From NCBI RefSeq assembly GCF_900188255.1, contig NZ_FZNS01000006.1:186001-250000 (forward strand): DNA of 64,000 bases. Direction: 5' to 3'. Both the position numbers and the translations under genes were made by a program. Each line of letters opens with the position of its first letter. The stretch's first letter is position 1. The DNA comes from Hymenobacter mucosus. Lineage in GTDB: Bacteria > Bacteroidota > Bacteroidia > Cytophagales > Hymenobacteraceae. Positions 7,935-17,607 of this stretch are shown here, in pieces. Under the pieces are notes generated by a model. It was given only the letters and a program-made list of their open reading frames with translations. It had not been told where the DNA came from and searched no databases.

Positions 7935-9314
7935 TTAGAGCAACGTGCCGCGTAGGAACACCAGCGCCACCGAGAAGTAGATAATCAGCCCCGTAACGTC
8001 CACTAAAGTAGCCACAAAAGGAGCCGAAGAGGTAGCAGGGTCTAGGCCCAGGCGCTTCAGGATGAGGGGTAGCATAGACCCCGCCAGGGAGCCCCAGAGC
8101 ACAATGCCCAGCAAGGCAAAGGCTACCGTAAGACCAATTAGAACCCAGTGCTCCCCGTAGATAGGCGTTATCAGTTGCCAGACCGCAATGCGCGCAAACC
8201 CTACAACACCCAGAATAATGCCCAGCATGAGGCCCGATAGTATTTCGCGCCGCATTACCAACCACCACTCGCTCAACGCAAACTCACCCAAGCTCATGGC
8301 CCGGATGATGAGAGAAGTAGCCTGCGAGCCAGAGTTGCCACCAGAGCTGATGATGAGCGGAATGAACTGCACCAGGATAATGGCCTTCTGCAACTCGCCT
8401 TCGAAGAACTGCATGGCCGAGGCCGTCAGCAGCTCACCCAGGAACAGGATGACCAGCCAGCCCGCTCGCTTCTGCACCATGCGTTGGAGAGGAATGGTGA
8501 GGTAGGGCTCATCCAAGGCCTCCGAGCCACCTAGTTTTTGGATGTCCTCAGTATCTTCCTCTTCCCTAATGTCGAGAATGTCGTCGATGGTGACGATGCC
8601 GAACAGCACCCCTTCACTATTCACCACGGGTAGGGCCACTCGGTCGTTGCGGCGGAACACCTCAATGGCTTCCTCCTGATCCTGCATGGTGTTGAGTTTC
8701 ACGGAGCGGTGGTCCATCAGGTCGCTCACGCGCTTCTGCGGATCGGCCAGCAGCACCTCCCGGATGCTAATGTCGTCAATCAGCACGCCTCGCTCGTCGG
8801 TCACGTACAGCACGCTGAGGGTTTCCGACTGCCCGCCGTGACGACGGATGTAGTCGAGCACCTGTTGCACCGTCCAGTTCTCGCGAATAGCAATGTAGTC
8901 GGGCGTCATCAGACGGCCCACCGAGTACTCGGGGTAGCCCAGCAGTTCCAGCGTCACGCGGCGCTCCGGCTCCGAAAGGGTCTGAATCAGCTCCCGCACC
9001 AATTCGTCGGGCAGGAATTCCAGCAGCGCCGTCCGGTCGTCGGGCGACATCTCGTTCAGGATGTCCGTGATTTTATCCTGGGACAGATTCGCCAGGAAGT
9101 GCTTTTGAATGTCGAGGTCGAGGTATTCAAATACCTCCGTTGCCAGGCTGAGCGGTAGGAGCCGAAAAACAATCAGCTGCTCGCGTTCCTCTTCCTGCTC
9201 AATGAGTTCTACTACCTCGTTGGGCTCAAATCGTTTGAGAACCTCTTTGAGCTTAAAAAACTCGCCCTCCTGAATCAGGGACGTAATGTGTTCGGTAGTC
9301 GGATGCTGATTCAT
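7935..9314 (-). CDS. mgtE: MgtE-type magnesium transporter
   Basis: A full-length (459-residue) MgtE: N-terminal superhelical domain (about 1-130, with LLPLSLATEVFEYLD and MSPDDRTALLEFLPDEL), a CBS-domain pair (about 135-255) that senses cytosolic magnesium, and a five-helix membrane domain (about 285-459) with the signature ISSGGNSGSQA and the final DVTGLIIYF helix. It is a gated Mg2+ channel of the inner membrane. The ATG at 9314 is the only sensible start. Confidence 0.96.
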   Translation of the reverse strand: MNQHPTTEHITSLIQEGEFFKLKEVLKRFEPNEVVELIEQEEEREQLIVFRLLPLSLATEVFEYLDLDIQKHFLANLSQDKITDILNEMSPDDRTALLEFLPDELVRELIQTLSEPERRVTLELLGYPEYSVGRLMTPDYIAIRENWTVQQVLDYIRRHGGQSETLSVLYVTDERGVLIDDISIREVLLADPQKRVSDLMDHRSVKLNTMQDQEEAIEVFRRNDRVALPVVNSEGVLFGIVTIDDILDIREEEDTEDIQKLGGSEALDEPYLTIPLQRMVQKRAGWLVILFLGELLTASAMQFFEGELQKAIILVQFIPLIISSGGNSGSQATSLIIRAMSLGEFALSEWWLVMRREILSGLMLGIILGVVGFARIAVWQLITPIYGEHWVLIGLTVAFALLGIVLWGSLAGSMLPLILKRLGLDPATSSAPFVATLVDVTGLIIYFSVALVFLRGTLL

Positions 9315-9598
9315 GAACTAGTAGAGGGGGTGTTTTTCGCTAGGCAGAAGGGAATTGGTGAGAAGGGCCGAACCGGCGCGCAAAAGTAGCCTTTTCCGTC
9401 CCGGAATGATAACTAACGCAGGATATTTCTGCGAGCTGTTTCCGGTACGTATACCGCCTGGTACGGTTGGGCTTAGGCTCCTGAGAAAAGCCAGTGGGAA
9501 GCAAGTGCTCCGAACTCGGCCGTAACCTTCCCCAGCCTTGCACAGTTCCTCCAAGCGCGCCCGTCTCTATTTTAAGTTGCTACTCTCCGCTTCTGCCT

Positions 9599-10414
9599 AT
9601 GTCTCACTTGTCTACTGCCATGCCCCTTGGTACGCTCGTTGCTCTCGGCGGCGGTGATGATGACGCACTACTAGCCTTACTCTGCGACCTGCTGCCTTCC
9701 TTAGATACGGCAGTAGAAATTGTTGCCACTGCTTCTCCCCACGATGCCCAGGCTACCGCCACGGCATATGAGAAGGCCTTTCGGGAGCTTGGCTGCACAG
9801 CGGCGCGCCACTTGCCCATTGGAGAGCATCACCCCGCCGACGCGCCCGTAACCCTGCGCCGCCTGCGCCGGGCCGGGCTGGTATTCTTTTCCGGCGGCGA
9901 CCAGGAGCGCATCACGGAGTTTATCCGGGGCACGGAGTTTCAGCAGGTGCTGCACCAGCGCTACCTTAGCGAAGCATCCTTTATTGTGGCTGGTACCAGC
10001 GCGGGTGCCGCCGCTCTCACAGAATATATGCTGGTAGACGGCTACGGGTGGCGGGCCCTGCGCAAGGGCGGCATTCGTACCAGGGCGGGGCTGGGTCTGT
10101 TGCCTCGCCTGCTCATTGATCAGCATTTCGTGGAGCGGGGCCGCTTTGGCCGGCTAGCCCACGCCCTGCTGGCGCACCCTATGTGCCTCGGAGTAGGCTT
10201 AGCCGAAGAAACGGGCATCATTGTGCGTGGCGGAAAGCAGGCCGAAGTATTCGGCGACGGCGTGGTAACTGTAGTAGATGGCCGTCACTTGCGTGGCAGC
10301 AACCTTGGCCGGGTAGGGCAAGGTGAGCCCGTAAGCGGCCAAGACTTGCGAGTGCATCTACTAGTAGCCGGACAGTACCTCGATTTGGCTTCTCGGGAAG
10401 TTGCAGCAAGCTAA
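9599..10414 (+). CDS. cphB: Cyanophycinase-like serine peptidase (family S51)
   Basis: The start is the ATG at 9599; the frame extends upstream, but that part is non-conserved. The 271-residue product has the S51 landmarks: LVALGGGDDD near the N-terminus, FFSGGDQERI (about 97-105), nucleophile Ser134 in AGTSAGAAAL, and EETGIIV towards the end. Cyanophycinase cleaves multi-L-arginyl-poly-L-aspartate into Asp-Arg dipeptides. The family also includes peptidases with other substrates. No cyanophycin synthetase or isoaspartyl dipeptidase lies in this window, so the substrate is inferred only from the family. Confidence 0.85.
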   Translation: MSHLSTAMPLGTLVALGGGDDDALLALLCDLLPSLDTAVEIVATASPHDAQATATAYEKAFRELGCTAARHLPIGEHHPADAPVTLRRLRRAGLVFFSGGDQERITEFIRGTEFQQVLHQRYLSEASFIVAGTSAGAAALTEYMLVDGYGWRALRKGGIRTRAGLGLLPRLLIDQHFVERGRFGRLAHALLAHPMCLGVGLAEETGIIVRGGKQAEVFGDGVVTVVDGRHLRGSNLGRVGQGEPVSGQDLRVHLLVAGQYLDLASREVAAS

Positions 10415-10539
10415 CCTGTGAGTGAATACTTACTCATGTGAGTTGAAGTCGCAAGAGCCGTGGTGAGGTTTTGGGAGTGGCCGTGCAGGCTGAGAGTAGA
10501 AAAAATGTGGATAGAAGAGCAGGAAAAGCATTTTTAAAC

Positions 10540-10583
10540 TTACTCGGCGTGCCGAGTAAACTTCGTTTTTCTGCCTACATTTA
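10540..10583 (+). promoter_or_regulatory. Palindromic operator candidate and -7-like element upstream of the FadL-type porin gene
   Basis: A perfect palindrome with 9-base arms (TTACTCGGC at 10540-10548, GCCGAGTAA at 10551-10559, 2-base centre) lies 62 bases before the porin ATG. About 17 bases after it comes TACATTTA (10576-10583), one mismatch from the Bacteroidota -7 consensus TAnnTTTG, so the palindrome would cover the -33 region. The size and symmetry resemble operators of TetR-family regulators. No regulator gene is adjacent. Confidence 0.45.
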
Positions 10584-10620
10584 GGCCTCCAATCCCCAAA
10601 ATTCTCACACATTCCTGTAT

Positions 10621-11916
10621 ATGAACCTAAAATCTTTACTCCTCGCCGGAGGGGCGCTGCTCTCGGGCACAGCAGCGTCGGCGGGTGGCTACCAGGTAAC
10701 GCTGGCAGGTCAGAAAAATAATGGCATGGGCGGCGTAGGGGTAGGCCTGTCGCTGGATCAAGCGGCCATGTTTTACAACCCCGGTGCCCTAGCAATGGTG
10801 CGCGACCGTGGCATACAGGTAGGCGTGAATGCTACCCTGGCTCGGCAAGCGTTCCGCTCTCAATATGGCGGACCGCAGCGCGAGCTGCAAAACCACGTGG
10901 TAACACCTTTTAACCTGTACGCTGGCTTCGGCTCAGAGGACAACAAGTTTGCCGCCGGTATTGCCGTGTACACTCCCTTTGGCAATAAGGTACAGTACGC
11001 CGATGGATGGGAAGGACGCTATTCGCTCACCGAAATCGACCTAAAGTCGATCTACGTGCAGCCAACGGTTAGCTATGCCCTAACGGACAAGCTGAGTGTG
11101 GGGGCGGGATTGGTGATTTTGGCTTACGGGGCAGTAAATCTGCAGCGCGACATTCCCGTGGAAGGTGCTGCGGGAGCCGGCGCTGCGCACGTGGAGCTGG
11201 ATGGTAAGGCGACGACCAAAATTGGCTACAACGCAGGTATTTACTTTAAGCCTACCGATAAGCTGAGCCTGGGTGCTAGCTACCGCTCAAAGATAGATGC
11301 CCAGGTAGAAGGGGGCGACGTGACTTTCAGCAATGTGCCCGCCTCCCTGGGCTCGCGCTTTACTGCTACTGAGTTTGATGCTACGCTGCCCCTGCCTGCT
11401 ACTACTAGCATCGGCGTGGGCTTCATGCCGAATGAGAAGCTGACCATCGGCTTCGACGCCAACTACGTGGAATGGAGCAAGTACAAAATCCTGCGGTTTG
11501 ATTTCCGGGGCAACAACGGGGCCGGTGGCTTGGTGTCTACCTCTGGTCAGGTGGGCGGATCGAACGTGAGCACTTCGCGCCGGGAGTACAAGAATGCGTG
11601 GACGTTGCGCGCTGGTGCCCAGTACCAGCTCACCAGTGGCCTGACGGTGCGGGGAGGCGGTTCCTACGATTTCTCGCCGGTGAAAGACGGCTTTGTAACG
11701 CCCGAAACGCCCGATGCTGACCGCCTAGGACTTACAGTGGGGGCTTCCTACAAGTTCGGTAGCTTCGGTATTGATGTTTCGGGTCAGTTTATTGACCTGA
11801 AAAAGCGGACTCAGACTGAAGCCGACTTGGTGGCTAACAACACCGCCGACCGTGTGGCTGGTACCTACAAAACCCGTGTTCTGATTCCTGGTATCGGTCT
11901 GAACTACACCTTCTAA
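10621..11916 (+). CDS. OmpP1/FadL-family outer-membrane transporter
   Basis: A 431-residue outer-membrane beta-barrel protein for hydrophobic substrates such as long-chain fatty acids or aromatic hydrocarbons. It has a signal peptide (cleavage near ASAGGYQ) and then the family's hatch-like N-terminus (GMGGVGVGLSLDQAAMFYNPGAL). Amphipathic strands follow throughout, with VYTPFGNKVQYADGWEGRY and TKIGYNAGIYFKPTDKLSLG as typical FadL blocks; the protein ends in LNYTF with a terminal Phe. The next gene starts 16 bases downstream and is surely cotranscribed. The palindrome at 10540 may control it. Confidence 0.92.
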   Translation: MNLKSLLLAGGALLSGTAASAGGYQVTLAGQKNNGMGGVGVGLSLDQAAMFYNPGALAMVRDRGIQVGVNATLARQAFRSQYGGPQRELQNHVVTPFNLYAGFGSEDNKFAAGIAVYTPFGNKVQYADGWEGRYSLTEIDLKSIYVQPTVSYALTDKLSVGAGLVILAYGAVNLQRDIPVEGAAGAGAAHVELDGKATTKIGYNAGIYFKPTDKLSLGASYRSKIDAQVEGGDVTFSNVPASLGSRFTATEFDATLPLPATTSIGVGFMPNEKLTIGFDANYVEWSKYKILRFDFRGNNGAGGLVSTSGQVGGSNVSTSRREYKNAWTLRAGAQYQLTSGLTVRGGGSYDFSPVKDGFVTPETPDADRLGLTVGASYKFGSFGIDVSGQFIDLKKRTQTEADLVANNTADRVAGTYKTRVLIPGIGLNYTF

Positions 11917-11932
11917 GTCTCTCCTACTTCCC

Positions 11933-13423
11933 ATGTATACTTTCTTCAAACGCACTGCACCAGCACTGGCTCTACTAGGACTGGGACTGGCTGGCTGCCA
12001 GCCCGAACTGGATGCGCCTAAAGCCGACCGAGGCTCCGCCGACTTCTCCCGTTATATTGCCGTTGGCAACTCGCTCACGGCCGGCGTTTCAGATGGCGGA
12101 CTGTACCTGGAGGGCCAACTGAATTCCTACCCTAACCTATTGGCTCAACAGTTCAAGGCCGTTGGCGGTGGCGACTTCGCTCAGCCTTTATTCCAAAGCG
12201 GTCAGGAAAATGGATCAGGCTATATACGTCTCGCGGGTTTCACCAGCACTGGTGCTCCCATTACAGCAAGCGTGACTACTAACTTGGCCGTGCGAGGTAG
12301 GGTAGAGACGCGCACAAACCCTGCATCAAACCCTCAGCTTATCTACACAAAATATACGGAGCCGATTAATAACCTGGGCGTACCCGGAATTCGGATGTCG
12401 GATATTGAAACCAGGGGATTTGGGAATGTAGCCTCAACAGGGGGGACCTTGTTAGCGCCTACTCCTATTTTCAACTCCTATTTTGAGCGTATTACCCCTG
12501 CCGGAAGTGATCAAACCTACCTAGAGCGGGTAGCGGCCTCTAACCCAACGTTCTTTACGAGCTGGTTGGGCAACAACGATGTGCTGGGGTTTGCCACAGC
12601 CGGAGCAGCCGCAAGCTTCCTGACGCCTGTAGCTGATTTTACGGATAAGAACAACAAGCTTATTAACGCGCTGACTGCCAATGGGGCCAAAGGGCTGGTT
12701 GCTACCATTCCGGATGTCACCAGCATTCCCTTTTTTACCACTGTAGGCCCTACATTCAAGGCTACCCTACTTGCTGCTAACGTACCGGGTATTGTGGTAA
12801 CTACCGGCGCTTTTTCCTCGACGCCGGGTACGCCAGCCACCCGTAAGTCTATTGCTACCGCCGACATTAAAGGAGCAGATGGCAACGGACGGCAACTGTT
12901 TACCCTTACGTCCTCACCGTATGTAGCCCTGTTTGGTCGACCCAATAATGGCAAAGCATGGCGTGATGTATACAACCAGGCACGTGCTTCGTTGCCACCG
13001 GTTGTCAGCCTTGGTGTGTTTTTAGCTATTCAGGGAGTGGATACCACGAAGGCGTTTGGCGCTTCAGTTGAGAACCCGTTCCCAAGCACGCTGGTGTTGG
13101 ATGATGTAGAGCAAGTGGCAGTAAGAACTGCCACCACGGCCTTCAATAATGCGCTTACGGCCAAAGCCAATGAAAAAGGGCTGGCTATTTTCGATGCCAA
13201 TGCCTCCCTCTCCCGCATTGTTACTACTGGTATCGTGTCAGATGCGGTGAATAATACAGCTGCTTTCATTTCCGGCAACTTGTTTTCGCTGGATGGGGTG
13301 CACTTCACACCTCGTGGCTACGCCATTATCGCCAACGAAATGATTAACGCTATAAATACCAAGTATGGCGCTAGTCTGCAAACCGTAAATCCGAACAACT
13401 ACCGCGGCGTACGGTTCCCGTAA
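11933..13423 (+). CDS. SGNH/GDSL-type hydrolase lipoprotein
   Basis: A 496-residue lipoprotein (lipobox GLAGC, Cys22) with an SGNH-hydrolase layout: block I AVGNSLTAG (Ser47, with the GDS Asp replaced by Asn), block III WLGNNDVLGF, and block V DGVHFTPRGYAI carrying the Asp-x-x-His pair. This suggests an esterase or lipase at the envelope. It follows the FadL-type porin by 16 bases. A porin-plus-lipase pair that releases and imports fatty acids is a reasonable inference from the neighbourhood. The long insert between blocks I and III makes it larger than usual SGNH enzymes. Confidence 0.85.
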   Translation: MYTFFKRTAPALALLGLGLAGCQPELDAPKADRGSADFSRYIAVGNSLTAGVSDGGLYLEGQLNSYPNLLAQQFKAVGGGDFAQPLFQSGQENGSGYIRLAGFTSTGAPITASVTTNLAVRGRVETRTNPASNPQLIYTKYTEPINNLGVPGIRMSDIETRGFGNVASTGGTLLAPTPIFNSYFERITPAGSDQTYLERVAASNPTFFTSWLGNNDVLGFATAGAAASFLTPVADFTDKNNKLINALTANGAKGLVATIPDVTSIPFFTTVGPTFKATLLAANVPGIVVTTGAFSSTPGTPATRKSIATADIKGADGNGRQLFTLTSSPYVALFGRPNNGKAWRDVYNQARASLPPVVSLGVFLAIQGVDTTKAFGASVENPFPSTLVLDDVEQVAVRTATTAFNNALTAKANEKGLAIFDANASLSRIVTTGIVSDAVNNTAAFISGNLFSLDGVHFTPRGYAIIANEMINAINTKYGASLQTVNPNNYRGVRFP

Positions 13424-13437
13424 GCTTCGTCTATTGC

Positions 13438-13482
13438 CAACAAAAAAGCCCTTGCTCAGCACGAGCAAGGGCTTTTTTGTTG
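13438..13482. terminator. Bidirectional terminator
   Basis: Perfect 20-base arms (13438-13457 and 13463-13482) around a 5-base loop. The stem core is GCCCTTGCTC, with an A6 run on the left and a T6 run on the right, so it works in both directions between the convergent genes ending at 13423 and 13490. Confidence 0.93.
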
Positions 13483-13489
13483 AAGTTAC

Positions 13490-14518
13490 TTATTTGCTCA
13501 GCTGCACTGGCTGTAGCACTTCTGGCAACTCAGGAGCCTGTTCGCCGGCTAGTCGGGCGGCAATAACTTGGGCGTGGTAGCGACCATTCTCAATAAACCA
13601 ACGACTAGTATTTAAGCCACCGCAAACAGTGCCCGCCAGGTATACGCCCGGGCGGTTGGTTTCGAGGGTTTCGGCGTCGTGGGTGGGCGTTTGCGCGGCG
13701 TCGGTTTGGCAGGTGATGCCCAGAGCCGCTAGCAAGGAAAAATCGGGGTGATAGCCCGTGAGGGCGTACACGTAGGAAGCAGGTAGTGCATGCCGCCCTT
13801 CAGGCGTTTGAATTTCTACCGCGTCGGGGGTGATGCGTTCCACCGTTGCGTTGAAGTAGGCGGTGATGCGGCCTTCCTTAATGCGGTTGAGAAGGTCGGG
13901 CCGAATCCAGTATTTCACCGAGTCGCTGACGGCAGCGCCCCGAACCACCATGGTAACGTGAGCGCCAGCCCGCAGAAGCTGGAGAGCAGCCTTGGCCGAG
14001 GAGTTTTTGGCGCCAACTACCACTACATGCTGCCCCGTGTGTGCGTAGGGCTCCTTATAGTAATGCGTTACGTGGGGCAGGTCTTCGCCAGGTACGCGCA
14101 AATAGTTTGGCACGTCGTAGAAGCCCGTAGCTACAATAACGTAGCGGCACTGAATGCGGCCTTTCTCCGTTACTACCTCATATTGGTCGGGCTCACCTTC
14201 CAGCCCTACTACCCGCTCGTAGAGGCGCAAGTTGAGGTTCTCGGCAAAGGCTACGCGGCGGTAATAATCCAAGCCATCTTCGCGCAGAGGCTTGTAGTGA
14301 CTAGTGGGGAAGGGGTGGCCCCCAATTTCTAGGAGTTCTGGGGTGGAGAAGAACTCCATGTTGGTGGGGTAGCCGATAATGGAATTCACCAAAGCGCCTT
14401 TGTCCACCACCACAGCCGAGAAACCGCGCCGCTGCACCTCAATAGCGGATGCCAAGCCCACCGGCCCGGCCCCAATTACCACCACATCGAAAACAGAAGA
14501 TTCAGAAGTTGAAGCCAT
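13490..14518 (-). CDS. ypdA: YpdA-type bacillithiol disulfide reductase (FAD/NADPH)
   Basis: A 342-residue flavoprotein of the thioredoxin-reductase superfamily. The FAD Rossmann motif VVIGAGPVG starts at residue 13, the NADPH motif VVVGAKNSSAKAALQL is near the middle, and the C-terminal VCGGLNTSRWFIENGR is the YpdA signature. The family lacks the CxxC of thioredoxin reductase. YpdA (Bdr) reduces bacillithiol disulfide with NADPH, which fits bacillithiol use in Bacteroidota. It is monocistronic, with a terminator shared with the convergent lipoprotein gene. Confidence 0.9.
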   Translation of the reverse strand: MASTSESSVFDVVVIGAGPVGLASAIEVQRRGFSAVVVDKGALVNSIIGYPTNMEFFSTPELLEIGGHPFPTSHYKPLREDGLDYYRRVAFAENLNLRLYERVVGLEGEPDQYEVVTEKGRIQCRYVIVATGFYDVPNYLRVPGEDLPHVTHYYKEPYAHTGQHVVVVGAKNSSAKAALQLLRAGAHVTMVVRGAAVSDSVKYWIRPDLLNRIKEGRITAYFNATVERITPDAVEIQTPEGRHALPASYVYALTGYHPDFSLLAALGITCQTDAAQTPTHDAETLETNRPGVYLAGTVCGGLNTSRWFIENGRYHAQVIAARLAGEQAPELPEVLQPVQLSK

Positions 14519-14658
14519 AGAAATATAATACCAACAAAAGGCCGGGGGAGTTTAAAATCTGATGGTAGATAGTGGAATTAAGAGCCTCGTGTTGAGTAGC
14601 TACATGGAGCAAGGCCTGTTACAACCTGGTTGGTCGATGCATACCCCGGAGAGCGTCA

Positions 14659-14696
14659 TACCAGAAGGGTCCCGCCACGGCGAGACCCTTCTGGTA
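14659..14696 (-). terminator. Hairpin downstream of polA
   Basis: Perfect 13-base arms (TACCAGAAGGGTC at 14659-14671 and its complement at 14684-14696) with a 12-base loop, placed 26 bases after the polA stop. No T-tract follows, so the terminator role is inferred from position and stem strength. Confidence 0.6.
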
Positions 14697-14721
14697 CTAC
14701 TACATATAGCTCTTAGCCCAT

Positions 14722-17607
14722 TTAGTGCGCCTGTAGCCAGTTGCGGCCGGTGCCTACCTCTACCTCTAAGGGCACGCCGTGGGGTAGCAGAAGGGCCTGC
14801 GTCATTAGCTCTTTAATCTTGGGCGTGATGTAGTCTACCTCTTCCTGCACGGCATCGAACACCAGTTCATCGTGCACCTGCAAAATCATGCGCGTGCCAA
14901 GTTTTTCCTGAATCAGCCACTCATGAATGTTAATCATGGCCTTCTTGATAATGTCGGCCGCCGTACCCTGGATAGGGGCGTTAATGGCGTTACGCTCAGT
15001 GTAGCCGCGCAGAGTAGCATTGCGCGAGTTGATGTCGCGCAGGTAGCGTCGCCGCCCAAGGAGGGTAGTAGCGTACTCTAGCTCCCGCGCCCGATTGATG
15101 CTGTCATCCATGAACTGCTTCACCGAAGGAAACTCCTGGAAGTACGTATCAATGATTTCGGTAGCTTCCTTACGACTGATACCGATGCGCTGGGCCAGGC
15201 CGAAAGCCGAAATACCGTAGATGATGCCGAAGTTGACGGTTTTGGCTTTGCGGCGCATTTCGCCATCTACCTCCGTGATGGGCACGTGAAATACTTTGCT
15301 GGCCGTGCTGGTATGAATATCAAGACCTTGGCGGAAGGCTTCAATCATGGTTTTGTCGCCCGAGAAGTCAGCCATGATGCGCAGCTCTACTTGCGAGTAG
15401 TCGGCTGCGAGCAGCACGTGCTGTGTATCGCGCGGTACAAACGCCTTGCGGATTTCCCGGCCCTTTTCGGTGCGAATGGGAATGTTCTGGAGGTTGGGGT
15501 TTGTGGAGCTGAGGCGGCCCGTAGCCGTTACGGCCTGGTTAAAGGATGTGTGTACTCGCCCGTCTACCTCGCACACAAGTTGGGGTAGGGCTTCTACGTA
15601 GGTGCTGCGTAGCTTCGTGAGCTGGCGGTGCTCCAGAATCAAGCCGGCAATGGGGTTATCGGCGGCAAGCTGGCTGAGCACCTCCTCGCCAGTGGCATAC
15701 TGCCCCGTCTTGGTTTTTTTGATTTTGCCGCCACCCAGACCCATGCGGTCGAACAGCACCTCGCCCAGCTGCTTAGGCGAGCCAATGTTGAATTCCTCGC
15801 CGGCTGCCTGAAAAATTTGCTGTTCGATTTCGGTGATGTAGCCTTGCAACTCGGCCGAATACTCACCCATGGCCCCGCTGTCAATCTTTACCCCTTCATA
15901 CTCAATGTCGGCCAGCACGGGCACCAGCGGATTCTCTACCTCGTTCAGCAAATCCAGTAAGCCTACTTCCTTCAGCAAAGGCTCAAATACATGCTTGAGC
16001 TGTAAGGTTACGTCGGCGTCCTCACAGGCGTAATCCGACACCTCGGCCGGTGGGATATCGGCCATGGTTTTCTGGTTTTTGCCTTTGGGACCAATTAGCG
16101 AAATGATAGAAACTGGCGTGTAGTGCAGGTAGGTTTCGGCTAGCACATCCATGTTGTGGCGCATGTCGGGCTCCAGCAGGTAGTGGGCCAGCATAGTGTC
16201 AAACAGCTTACCCCGCATCTGCACGTGGTAGTGCTTCAGAATGGTAAGGTCGTACTTGATGTTTTGCCCAATTTTCAGAATGTGCTCGGCCTCAAAGAAG
16301 GGGCAGAACTCGTTTACTAGGGCTTGGGCCGCAGTGTGGTCGTCGTGGGGGACGGGCACGTAGTAGGCCTCACCGGGTAGCCAGCAAAACGAAAGACCCA
16401 CTAGCCGGGCCGTCATGGTGTCGAGGCCAGTTGTCTCGGTGTCGAAGCTCACTTCCTTTTGCTGCAAAAGAAAATCTAATAAGGATTTACGCAGCTCCGG
16501 AGTATCAATCAGGTGATACTGGTGGGGTACGTCCTCCAACGTGAGTCGTGGGCCCGCCGGTGCTCCGTAGGAACCGGTTTCACCCTCCTCGGCGCCGATA
16601 GCTACGGCTGCATCCGAAGAAGAGCCGAACAAGCTGCCCTGGCCTTCCGCTACCTTGGGCCGTCGGGCGCCGCGCGGAGTGGGAGCGGTGCTGCTCACTC
16701 CGGCTGGGCTGCCCCCGCCTAGTACGCGGGCAGCTAGCTGCCGAAACTCCAACTCTTCAAACAGTTGGCGCAAGGCGTCTACATTGGGCTCTTCCAGCGT
16801 CAGGTTTTCCTCGTGGAACTCAATGGGTACGTCTAAGTGAATGGTGGCTAGCTCCTTGCTTAGTAAGCCCTGCTCGGCAAAGTTGCGTACGTTTTCCTGC
16901 TGCTTACCTTTCAGCTCGTCCACGTTGGCAATCAGGTTTTCTACCGAGCCATACTTTTGAATAAGCGTTTTGGCGGTTTTCTCGCCAATGCCCGGTATGC
17001 CCGGAATGTTGTCCGACGCGTCGCCCTGCAAGCCTAGAATGTCAATTACCTGCTCGGGGCGCTCAATCTCGAAGCGTTGCAGCACGTGGGCTACATCCAG
17101 CACCTCGGCAGCATTGCCCATAAAGGCCGGCCGGTAGATTTTCACGCAGTCGGTTACCAGCTGGCAGTAGTCTTTGTCGGGTGTCATCATGAACACTTCC
17201 CCAAAGCCTTGCGCCTCGGCACGGCGGGCTAGTGTACCAATCACATCGTCGGCCTCAAACCCATCCACCACCAGAATAGGGATGTTGAAGGCTTGGATAA
17301 TCTTCTTGATGTAGGGAATGGCCAGCCCAATATCCTCAGGCATGGCCTGGCGTTGGGCTTTATATTCGGCAAACTGCTCGTGGCGGAACGTCTTTTTTTG
17401 CGCGTCGAAAGCCACGCCTATATGGGTGGGCTTTTCCTTTTGCAATACTTCCACCAACGTGTTCGTAAAGCCAAGGATGGCTCCGGTGTTCAAGCCCTTG
17501 GAATTCACGCGCGGGTTTTTGCTGAAGGCAAAGTGGGCGCGATAAATCAGGGCAAAGGCGTCGAGGAGGAAGAGCTTTTTGGCGGGAGCAGAGGCAGCAT
17601 CAGTCAT
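14722..17607 (-). CDS. polA: DNA polymerase I
   Basis: A three-domain Pol I that removes primers and fills gaps. The 5'-3' exonuclease domain (about 1-290) contains FLLDAFALIYRAHFAFS, GFEADDVIGT and GDASDNIPGIPGIGEKTA. The 3'-5' exonuclease keeps its acidic residues (VSFDTETTGLD, IGQNIKYDLTIL, YACEDADVTLQL), so proofreading is probably active. The polymerase domain shows motif A ADYSQVELRIMA, motif B RRKAKTVNFGIIYG and motif C LQVHDELVFD. An A/S/P-rich linker separates the exonucleases. The Met at 17607 (961 residues) precedes the conserved start; a Met at 17625 is possible. Confidence 0.97.
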   Translation of the reverse strand: MTDAASAPAKKLFLLDAFALIYRAHFAFSKNPRVNSKGLNTGAILGFTNTLVEVLQKEKPTHIGVAFDAQKKTFRHEQFAEYKAQRQAMPEDIGLAIPYIKKIIQAFNIPILVVDGFEADDVIGTLARRAEAQGFGEVFMMTPDKDYCQLVTDCVKIYRPAFMGNAAEVLDVAHVLQRFEIERPEQVIDILGLQGDASDNIPGIPGIGEKTAKTLIQKYGSVENLIANVDELKGKQQENVRNFAEQGLLSKELATIHLDVPIEFHEENLTLEEPNVDALRQLFEELEFRQLAARVLGGGSPAGVSSTAPTPRGARRPKVAEGQGSLFGSSSDAAVAIGAEEGETGSYGAPAGPRLTLEDVPHQYHLIDTPELRKSLLDFLLQQKEVSFDTETTGLDTMTARLVGLSFCWLPGEAYYVPVPHDDHTAAQALVNEFCPFFEAEHILKIGQNIKYDLTILKHYHVQMRGKLFDTMLAHYLLEPDMRHNMDVLAETYLHYTPVSIISLIGPKGKNQKTMADIPPAEVSDYACEDADVTLQLKHVFEPLLKEVGLLDLLNEVENPLVPVLADIEYEGVKIDSGAMGEYSAELQGYITEIEQQIFQAAGEEFNIGSPKQLGEVLFDRMGLGGGKIKKTKTGQYATGEEVLSQLAADNPIAGLILEHRQLTKLRSTYVEALPQLVCEVDGRVHTSFNQAVTATGRLSSTNPNLQNIPIRTEKGREIRKAFVPRDTQHVLLAADYSQVELRIMADFSGDKTMIEAFRQGLDIHTSTASKVFHVPITEVDGEMRRKAKTVNFGIIYGISAFGLAQRIGISRKEATEIIDTYFQEFPSVKQFMDDSINRARELEYATTLLGRRRYLRDINSRNATLRGYTERNAINAPIQGTAADIIKKAMINIHEWLIQEKLGTRMILQVHDELVFDAVQEEVDYITPKIKELMTQALLLPHGVPLEVEVGTGRNWLQAH

